Assembly (NCBI GenBank): GCA_001771235.1
Contig: METF01000215.1
Span: 9,269-14,804, forward strand
Direction: 5' to 3'
Source of the DNA: Candidatus Zhuqueibacterota bacterium RBG_16_48_16
GTDB taxonomy: Bacteria > Zhuqueibacterota > Zhuqueibacteria > Residuimicrobiales > Sediminimicrobiaceae
Length of the DNA stretch: 5,536 nucleotides
Within the stretch, counting starts at the first letter, position 1; every line of letters begins with the position of its first letter. The notes beneath the pieces are model-generated. The model was given only the letters and a program-made list of their open reading frames with translations, searched no databases and had not been told where the DNA came from. This document shows positions 1 to 4,874 of this stretch, piece after piece. Both the position numbers and the translations under genes were made by a program.

Positions 1-867
1 GCAAAAACAGAGTTAAAGAACTTTAGACCAAATATTCTCCAAAAAATATTTAAAAAGGTTGACAAGATACGAGACGGTTTGATAGAAAATATTGAAGCTG
101 CTAAAAAGAAAGACGAAGAAGAGTATTTGAATGCACTAAAAGAGTATGAACAAAAATATCAAGATTGGAAAGAGGAAGTTGAATTTGCCAAGAGAATATT
201 AGAAGGCAATACCGAAGCATATAAAGAGGCAGTGAATCAAATTGATCCATTACAGGAATTGAGCGAGATTGGCTCTGACATAGATTATTCCTTTCGCAAT
301 AAATCCGCAGTCGAAGTAACTTTCAAGGTAAATAGTGAAAAGGCTATTCCTAATGTATCAAAAACTCTGCTAAAAAATGGCAAACTGTCTATCAAAGAAA
401 TGCCTAAGGCCAAATTTTATGAGATATATCAAGATTACGTTTGTGGATGCGTTCTGCGTATTGCAAGAGAGCTCTTTGCACTATTGCCAATTGAAGAAGT
501 TGTTATAACCGCCTTTGGTAATCTATTAAATACCCAAACCGGTTATATGGAAAATCAACCATTGTTGTCAGTATTCCTGCCAAGAGAGACACTCCTTCGT
601 CTAAATTTTCAGATGATAGACCCGTCTGATTCAATGAATAATTTCAAACATAACATGAATTTCAAAAAGACAACAGGATTTCAAGCAGTTGAAAAAATAA
701 GATTGGTCAATGACAAAAGTAAATCAGATTATTGTTCGTCCAAAGTTGATTTGGAAATACACGTTGTGTGTCCTCAATGTGGATCAAAATATAAGGCAGC
801 AAAGAAGTTTATAGGGAAAAAAGTCAAATGCAAAAAATGTTCAACCATTTTTATCGCGCAGCCATGA
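1..867 (+). CDS. Zinc-ribbon protein of unknown function, 5'-truncated by window edge
   Basis: The frame is open from base 1 to the TGA at 865-867, giving 288 residues with no stop, so the true start lies left of the window. A TTG at 79 could act as a start but has no convincing Shine-Dalgarno. Numbering from base 1, residues about 1-80 are rich in Lys and Glu and likely form helices or a coiled coil. Residues about 95-235 form a globular-looking domain containing YEIYQDYVCGCVLRIARELF and DPSDSMNNF. The C-terminus is a treble-clef-like zinc ribbon with CPQC (C257, C260) and CKKC (C277, C280), spaced as in the CPxCG...VKCxKC ribbons common in bacteria. There is no signal peptide or membrane segment in the visible part, so it is probably cytoplasmic. 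From memory, a similar central domain occurs in hypothetical proteins whose N-terminus is DUF4236-like; this cannot be checked here. No function is assigned. It lies 43 bp upstream of the potassium channel gene on the same strand. Confidence 0.85.
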   Translation, partial: AKTELKNFRPNILQKIFKKVDKIRDGLIENIEAAKKKDEEEYLNALKEYEQKYQDWKEEVEFAKRILEGNTEAYKEAVNQIDPLQELSEIGSDIDYSFRNKSAVEVTFKVNSEKAIPNVSKTLLKNGKLSIKEMPKAKFYEIYQDYVCGCVLRIARELFALLPIEEVVITAFGNLLNTQTGYMENQPLLSVFLPRETLLRLNFQMIDPSDSMNNFKHNMNFKKTTGFQAVEKIRLVNDKSKSDYCSSKVDLEIHVVCPQCGSKYKAAKKFIGKKVKCKKCSTIFIAQP

Positions 868-917
868 TATTAATAGAATTGCACATAATGGCAACAAGTT
901 TGATTATTACGTGCTGA
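864..917 (+). other. Possible 17-codon linking ORF between the two left-hand genes
   Basis: An ATG at 864 overlaps the TGA of the zinc-ribbon gene (ATGA). It reads 17 codons (MILIELHIMATSLIITC) to a TGA at 915-917, just past the GTG start of the channel at 911. Both junctions have the geometry of translational coupling, which could explain why the channel start lacks a Shine-Dalgarno. It may equally be chance in AT-rich DNA. No homology can be claimed for so short a peptide. Confidence 0.2.
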
Positions 918-1762
918 AAGAATTACTAGCACAAGATGATTATCGTCAGGCACCTAAAAAGATGAAACTAAAAAATCGAATTTGGGAAATATTAGAAAAC
1001 ACAAAACCAGATGATAAGACTGGTCGAATTGATGACATATTCATAATGACATTAATAATCTTGAACGTAATAGCAGTTGTTCTTGGTTCAGTAAAACGGA
1101 TTCAAGCTGAATACAAGACACTTTTAGATATTTTTGAATTATTCTCGGTGATTGTATTTACAATCGAATATGTTTTACGGGTTTGGGCTTGTGTCGTTGA
1201 TGTAAGATACTCAAAACCTATCCTTGGTCGTATCCGTTTTTCAGTGACTCCAATGGCTATAATTGATTTTTTTGCAATCCTTCCTTTCTATCTTCCTTAT
1301 ACTGGTTTGGACTTGAGAGTAATTCGTGTATTTCGTCTTTTCAGATTATTCAGAATAGCTAAAGCAGCTCGTTATGTTTCTTCTCTTAAGCTGTTAGGCA
1401 GAGTATTTAAATCAAAAAAGGAGGAATTGGTAGTTACAACTATTGTAATGTTAATATTGTTAATCGTTGCTTCCGCACTAATGTATTTTTTCGAAAATAG
1501 TGAACAACCGGATAAATTCCCAGATATACCAAGTACATTCTGGTGGGCAATTGCTACATTAACCACCGTTGGCTATGGTGACGTTTTCCCGATCACCGCA
1601 GAAGGTAAAATGATTGCTTCACTTGTTGCAGTCTTGGGAATAGGTTTATTCGCATTACCGACTGGAATTCTTGGAGCGGGCTTTGTGGAAGAGTTTCAAA
1701 AATCCAAAAAGAAAAGCACAAAGAATATTTGTCCTCATTGTGGAAAAGGAATCGACGTTTGA
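911..1762 (+). CDS. Voltage-gated potassium channel (six-helix ion transport family)
   Basis: This inner-membrane, tetramer-forming K+ channel subunit has 283 residues. S1 is about 43-61, S2 about 72-95 (acidic E86), S3 about 112-128 (D119) and S4 about 134-154. S4 carries basic residues at every third position (R136, R139, R142, R145, R148, K151, R154), the classical voltage sensor. S5 is about 172-195, the pore helix about 206-218, the selectivity filter TTVGYGD 218-224, and S6 about 232-258 with an ALPTGI hinge. The short cytoplasmic tail ends in CPHC (274-277), a half zinc ribbon seen in many bacterial channels of this type. No RCK or cyclic-nucleotide domain is present. The start is uncertain. 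GTG at 911 gives 283 aa and ATG at 962 gives 266 aa, which fits the usual N-terminus of the family (MKLKNRIWEILE); neither has a good ribosome binding site. Spacing suggests co-transcription with the gene to the left. Confidence 0.95.
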   Translation: MLKELLAQDDYRQAPKKMKLKNRIWEILENTKPDDKTGRIDDIFIMTLIILNVIAVVLGSVKRIQAEYKTLLDIFELFSVIVFTIEYVLRVWACVVDVRYSKPILGRIRFSVTPMAIIDFFAILPFYLPYTGLDLRVIRVFRLFRLFRIAKAARYVSSLKLLGRVFKSKKEELVVTTIVMLILLIVASALMYFFENSEQPDKFPDIPSTFWWAIATLTTVGYGDVFPITAEGKMIASLVAVLGIGLFALPTGILGAGFVEEFQKSKKKSTKNICPHCGKGIDV

Positions 1763-2075
1763 AAAACCATAGAAGTCACACACCTTTTCCGCGCAAGCCC
1801 ATTTTTTCCGTAGAAAATAACAGAGACAAGCACGAAATATCTCGTGTGGGTTCTTTCAGGGATTCTGACAGTTCTTACCTTATTTATACTTTGAAAACCT
1901 TAGTAGCAACCAACGTCCGGTAAAACCCTACCTTATTATCTTATTTGATGAAAACGGGTAATAAGGTTAAAATGTGTGGCGGCCCTTTTTCTACTAAGGT
2001 CAAGAAGGCAAAAATAAGGTTTCAAAATTCAAGATCCACCCGTAAGTCAGGTTTTACAATTGCCCCAATAAAACC
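1763..2075. other. Intergenic region without a protein gene
   Basis: This AT-rich stretch lies between the channel stop and the tRNA promoter. A short + strand reading frame at 1729-1923 begins inside the channel gene, has no ribosome binding site and looks non-coding. A weak hairpin is present (cacga 1831-1835 with tcgtg 1842-1846), but it has no T-tract, so no clear terminator for the channel gene is visible. The main structure is the nested ACCTTA repeat. An additional 8-bp inverted pair, gtaaaacc 1920-1927 and ggttttac 2050-2057, is also present. Confidence 0.6.
1877..2020. repeat. Nested inverted repeats: six mirrored ACCTTA boxes
   Basis: Three inverted-repeat pairs are nested around one axis near 1948.5. 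The outer pair is accttattt 1877-1885 with aaataaggt 2012-2020. The middle pair is accttagtag 1897-1906 with ctactaaggt 1991-2000, a perfect 10 bp. The inner pair is accttatta 1930-1938 with taataaggt 1959-1967, extendable by about three more pairs including G-T. The left boxes start 0, 20 and 53 bp from the outer end, and the right boxes mirror exactly these offsets. The sequence between boxes is much less symmetric, so this is not one uniform long palindrome. It could be a multi-site operator, a relic of a palindromic mobile element, or a long-hairpin RNA. No convincing target-site duplication flanks it. Confidence 0.7.
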
Positions 2076-2104
2076 TTGACTTTTCACCCCGAATTTAATA
2101 AAAT
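2076..2104 (+). promoter_or_regulatory. Sigma70-type promoter of the tRNA-Gly gene
   Basis: A -35 element TTGACT (2076-2081) is followed after 17 bp by a -10 element TAAAAT (2099-2104), each close to consensus and ideally spaced. The bases after the -10 (AGCGCT, 2105-2110) form a G+C-rich discriminator typical of stable-RNA promoters under stringent control. Transcription would start around 2110-2112, leaving a very short leader before the tRNA at 2115. An ACCTTG box (2073-2078) overlaps the -35 and resembles the ACCTTA boxes upstream. Confidence 0.8.
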
Positions 2105-2114
2105 AGCGCTGTTT

Positions 2115-2187
2115 GCGGGAGTAATTCAGTTGGTAGAATGTCAGCTTCCCAAGCTGGAAGTCGCGGGTTCGAATCCCGTCTCCCGCT
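2115..2187 (+). tRNA. tRNA-Gly, anticodon CCC
   Basis: The 73-nt cloverleaf folds fully. The acceptor stem is GCGGGAG with CTCCCGC, and the D arm is ATTC/GAAT around AGTTGGTA. The anticodon stem is TCAGC/GCTGG around loop TTCCCAA, which places CCC at positions 34-36. The variable loop has five bases, and the T arm is GCGGG/CCCGT around TTCGAAT. The discriminator base is T, as expected for bacterial glycine tRNAs. It reads the GGG codon. The 3' CCA is not encoded (the bases after T2187 are CAA), so it must be added by a nucleotidyltransferase. The gene stands alone with its own promoter and terminator. Confidence 0.97.
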
Positions 2188-2194
2188 CAAACAA

Positions 2195-2231
2195 AAAAGC
2201 CTTTTCAGATTGATGAGCTGAAAAGGCTTTT
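2195..2231 (+). terminator. Rho-independent terminator after tRNA-Gly
   Basis: A perfect 14-bp stem, aaaagccttttcag (2195-2208) with ctgaaaaggctttt (2218-2231), encloses a 9-nt loop. The A-rich 5' arm and the T-rich 3' end make it usable from both strands. It starts seven bases after the tRNA and ends its short transcript. It could also stop leftward transcription coming from the HEAT-repeat operon. Confidence 0.9.
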
Positions 2232-2500
2232 CTGTTTTCGATAGGGTGGCCATTTTGAAACCACAAATTACACGAATTTCACTGACCGTTTTATTTCCAC
2301 CTCATTTGAGCGATTTTGCCTTGGAACGTTCACTTGCAAGGCATCATGTCATTCTGGAAGAATCTTTGTTTTTGTGCGCAAAATTACAAAGATTCCCCTG
2401 AATGACACTTGAATCGCTCAATTTGGGTTTCACAAAGATCGATTAGAAAATTCGTAAAATCGGGTTTGTCCTTTTTGGGGGAAAATATTAGAATGGCAAA
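2232..2500. other. Intergenic region between convergent tRNA and HEAT operon
   Basis: No protein gene is supported; a small + strand frame at 2409-2618 overlaps the HEAT gene and looks like a shadow. The stretch holds the compound inverted repeat. Near 2264-2281 there is also a short 9-bp tandem, caaattaca then cgaatttca (7 of 9 identical), reminiscent of the AATTACACGAATTTCAC intergenic repeats found in many bacteria. No clear terminator with a T-tract is visible for the leftward operon, although the long hairpin or the tRNA terminator could serve. Confidence 0.55.
2306..2421. repeat. Compound inverted-repeat element, three-way-junction fold
   Basis: The outer stem is ttgagcgatt 2306-2315 with aatcgctcaa 2412-2421 (10 bp, perfect). 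Inside it lie two branches. One is a 7-bp hairpin, tgccttg 2317-2323 with caaggca 2337-2343. The other is a long hairpin, 2347-2374 with 2379-2407, containing perfect blocks tgtcattc/gaatgaca, gaatctttgt/acaaagattc and ttttg/caaaa closed by a TGCG tetraloop, with only one mismatch and small bulges. The linkers are only 1, 3 and 4 nt, so the three stems meet tightly. The TGTCATTC...GAATCTTTGT arms resemble intergenic palindromic repeats (REP or MITE-like) I recall from several genomes. It sits between the tRNA terminator and the convergent HEAT gene. Confidence 0.75.
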
Positions 2501-4354
2501 TCAGCACAGCGGCGTGGAGAGCCTGGTCTCCTTTTTACCGGTTTCTCCCTTTAAGACAACGAGCGCTTCTTTGGTTATGGATTGCAGCTTGGAGCCTTTA
2601 TCACGAATCTCTTCATAAAGCTTTTCAAGCGGCTTGATCGCCGATTCATCGCCGATGCGCGCCAGGGCGCTGATGACCCGGCAGCGAATATCCTCGTCAT
2701 CCGTTGCAATGTGTTTCAATAAGGTGGGGATGACGCTTTTGCCATAATTACAAATCGAGTTCTCGGCGCTGATTTTGACGCTCCAATAAGGATCGGAGAG
2801 CTTGGCCACCAGCGGCTGCAACGCCCGTGCATCCGCATAATCTCCTAATATGCGCGCCGCCTGCATCCGGACGTTGGCCACCGGATCGTCCAGGGACTTT
2901 AGGGCGATATTGAACAGCTTTCTGGAGCCAGGAAAGATTTCCCGCAGCACGGCCAGGGCCTCGGTTTTTACTTCATGCACCGGATCGCTTTGCGCCAGTT
3001 TTTCCAATTGGACAGCGGCCTGCTTTCCCTTCAGCTTGCCGATGGCGCGAATGGCCTCCCAGCGAACATGGGGCGAATCGTCTTTGAGAGACGGGATGAT
3101 TTTAGCCACCACACTCTCATCGCCGACGCTGCCGATCACCTGCAACGCTCCGCACCTGCCCCATGCGGCACAGCCGACTTTTGCTAAAGCTTCTTCCGCG
3201 GCGACGGCAATTTCCCTTTCAGGCGCGGTTATGAGATCTTTGAGAATCGAAATGGCGCGATGGTCTTCCAGATCGCCGAGGGCATTCAACGCCCGGATCC
3301 TGTTGGAAATGTGTGAGCCTGACCTGGCCGTTTTTAACAAAGCCGTGATATCGGCCAGGTTATAAGACAGTTTTTGCAGCAGCGGCTCGATGGCCTGCTT
3401 GCCATATCGCGTCAGTGCGTCAACGGCTTCTTTTCTCGCCGCATAAAAATTGCTGTTGAGATGATCGATCAGAATAGGAATGCTGGAGGTGTCCTGAATT
3501 TTGCCCAGGGTGAGAAGAATGGTGCTGATGGTCGCCCGGTTTTTGGTGTGGGCCAGCTCGCTGTGCAGAGGCTCGGCCACCAGCGCGCCGAAATGCACAA
3601 GGGCGTCGACCGCCGCGCCGCGAACCGATTCGTTATCGTCCTTCATGGCTTCGATCAGGCTGGTGATCGCCCGCTCATCAGCGATGAGTCCCAGAGCTTT
3701 TGCGGCCTCCGTGCGAACGCCGGCCTCGGCGTCATCCAGCGCCCGGATCAAATGGGGCACGGCCTCTTTGTCCCCGGCCAGGCCAAAGACTTTGCTCGAA
3801 TGCCGGCGAACCGGCTCTTTGATGCTTTTCAGGGAATCAAACAAAAGCTCCTTACATGCGGACTCCATGCTCACCAGTCCGTTTATGGCAATATCCGTGA
3901 TGCTTTCCTCGTCCAGGGCCAGCATCCGCACCAGTATCCTGGCCAGGGATGGATCGTTCCGGTCGATTATTTCCTGCACCTTGGATCGCAGCACGGTGAT
4001 GGTTTCGTTCCGCACCAGCCATTCCTCATCATCGAACAAGGGAACAAGATCATCGATGATGTGGGTTTCCGCCAGCTCCCCCAGCGCTCGCACCGTCATC
4101 CAGCGGATGTTCGGGTCGGGAGAATTGAGGAATTTTGCCCTGGCCAGATGAGAAACCGCGCGGCGGTCACCCAGGCGGCCCAGCGCTATGATGGCGGCGT
4201 GCCTCACTTCGCCCACCGGATCGGCAAGAGCGGCGACAAATGTATTGTAGAGAGCGTCATCTTTGATATGGCTCAACTGGATAATCGCCCTGCGCCGGTC
4301 TAACCACGCATTGCTCGACTTTGCCTGGCGAACAAGTTCTTTATGATCGGTCAT
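2501..4354 (-). CDS. HEAT-repeat (PBS lyase HEAT-like) protein
   Basis: The product is 617 residues, almost entirely about 17 helical repeats of roughly 30 aa. Typical units are DPVGEVRHAAIIALGRLGD (45-63), AGVRTEAAKALGLIADERA (211-229), SPHVRWEAIRAIGKLKG (427-443) and DEDIRCRVISALARIGDESA (553-572). Each carries the D-x-V-R-x-x-A-x-x-A-L-G-x-L-G-D pattern of PBS-lyase HEAT-like repeats. The array should form a curved solenoid that binds proteins. There is no signal peptide, membrane segment or catalytic domain, so it is probably a cytoplasmic scaffold. Degenerate units lie near 127-175 and 325-350, and a unit near 395-401 has an extra C-x5-C. ATG at 4354 is chosen because GGAG lies six bases upstream and because the longer frame, reaching 4495, would overlap the preceding gene. 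It is the last gene of the operon, 22 bp after the Cys-rich gene. HEAT repeats give no specific function here. Confidence 0.93.
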   Translation of the reverse strand: MTDHKELVRQAKSSNAWLDRRRAIIQLSHIKDDALYNTFVAALADPVGEVRHAAIIALGRLGDRRAVSHLARAKFLNSPDPNIRWMTVRALGELAETHIIDDLVPLFDDEEWLVRNETITVLRSKVQEIIDRNDPSLARILVRMLALDEESITDIAINGLVSMESACKELLFDSLKSIKEPVRRHSSKVFGLAGDKEAVPHLIRALDDAEAGVRTEAAKALGLIADERAITSLIEAMKDDNESVRGAAVDALVHFGALVAEPLHSELAHTKNRATISTILLTLGKIQDTSSIPILIDHLNSNFYAARKEAVDALTRYGKQAIEPLLQKLSYNLADITALLKTARSGSHISNRIRALNALGDLEDHRAISILKDLITAPEREIAVAAEEALAKVGCAAWGRCGALQVIGSVGDESVVAKIIPSLKDDSPHVRWEAIRAIGKLKGKQAAVQLEKLAQSDPVHEVKTEALAVLREIFPGSRKLFNIALKSLDDPVANVRMQAARILGDYADARALQPLVAKLSDPYWSVKISAENSICNYGKSVIPTLLKHIATDDEDIRCRVISALARIGDESAIKPLEKLYEEIRDKGSKLQSITKEALVVLKGETGKKETRLSTPLC

Positions 4355-4360
4355 TTGTTT

Positions 4361-4364
4361 CTCC
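4361..4364 (-). promoter_or_regulatory. Ribosome binding site fixing the HEAT-protein start
   Basis: On the minus strand GGAG is followed by aaacaa and ATG (4354-4352), a six-base spacing. It supports the 617-aa start over the in-frame upstream ATG at 4495, which lies inside the preceding gene. Confidence 0.7.
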
Positions 4365-4376
4365 GCAACAGCTCTA

Positions 4377-4874
4377 TTAACGCCGCTCGATATAGCCGCG
4401 GCAGCCATCCATGGTATTGATCTCGGAGACTTCGTAGGTGCAATCGATATTGGCCAATTGTTGTACCGCCGACCTGAAGCAGCCGAGCCGGGCACAGGTC
4501 AGATCGCGATAAGAAATACCTTCTTCCTGAAGCGCCTTGCAGCTTTTGCGATAAGGACAGGCATGAACGATGATTTCCAGTCTATTCGGATTTACCTCAT
4601 GAAGCTCGATCTGGCTGGCGTCCTGAAACAAGCCGCCGATAACGCCCACGCGAATATATTCCTCGATGGCCTCGCGTATGGAATGGGCTTTGCGGGCCGT
4701 CACGCCATATTCGTTTTCAAGAATTTTTAAAAAATTCTCCGTTGCGTGGTCATAAGCTCTTTCGCAAAAGGCGCGCGGCCTGGCCCCGTGAAAATCCCTG
4801 GCGGTTTCTTCCAGGGCGTTGAGCCAGGCCAAGGCCAGATTCCAGCCGCTTTCTTCTCTGTTTACTTGTGTCAT
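4377..4874 (-). CDS. Cysteine-rich protein of unknown function
   Basis: The product is 165 residues. The N-terminal 90 are mostly helical. The C-terminal half has a run of cysteines: C106-x5-C112 in HACPYRKSC, C127, C132 in CARLGC, C145 and C158. This pattern could bind zinc, an Fe-S cluster or another metal. The overall form, helices followed by a small Cys-containing domain, loosely recalls the V4R (4-vinyl reductase-like) or L-2-amino-thiazoline-4-carboxylate hydrolase-like families, but I cannot assign it to either. There is no signal peptide or membrane helix. AGGAG at 4881-4885 lies six bases before the ATG, a strong ribosome site. The ATG overlaps the acetate kinase stop in an ATGA, implying translational coupling, and the HEAT gene follows 22 bp downstream. 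A metal-binding or redox-sensing partner of the acetate kinase is a reasonable guess only. Confidence 0.88.
   Translation of the reverse strand: MTQVNREESGWNLALAWLNALEETARDFHGARPRAFCERAYDHATENFLKILENEYGVTARKAHSIREAIEEYIRVGVIGGLFQDASQIELHEVNPNRLEIIVHACPYRKSCKALQEEGISYRDLTCARLGCFRSAVQQLANIDCTYEVSEINTMDGCRGYIERR

Noticed and set aside
1831..1846. Hairpin cacga/tcgtg as terminator of the channel gene
   Set aside because: Only five base pairs and no following T-tract.
1729..1923. 64-aa + strand frame after the channel
   Set aside because: It begins inside the channel gene, has no ribosome site and runs into the ACCTTA repeats; no protein-like pattern.
1877..2020. Integron attC site
   Set aside because: The size would fit, but the ends are ACCTTAT/ATAAGGT rather than RYYYAAC/GTTRRRY, and no cassette structure or integrase is present.
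2115..2187. tRNA 3' end as an attachment site of an integrated element
   Set aside because: No second copy of the tRNA 3' segment and no integrase gene occur in the window.
2306..2421. CRISPR repeat
   Set aside because: The repeats are inverted and nested, not regularly spaced direct repeats with spacers.
2850..3365. 171-aa + strand frame within the HEAT gene
   Set aside because: Low-complexity Ser/Ala/Arg translation, antisense to the HEAT repeats; no start signal.
3374..4303. 309-aa open frame on the + strand opposite the HEAT gene
   Set aside because: It is antisense to a clear repeat protein in G+C-rich DNA, has no ribosome site and a His/Gln/Arg-rich composition. It is a shadow of the repeats.
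4355..4495. 47-residue N-terminal extension of the HEAT protein
   Set aside because: It overlaps the Cys-rich gene in another frame, has unlike composition, and a good GGAG site precedes the later ATG at 4354.
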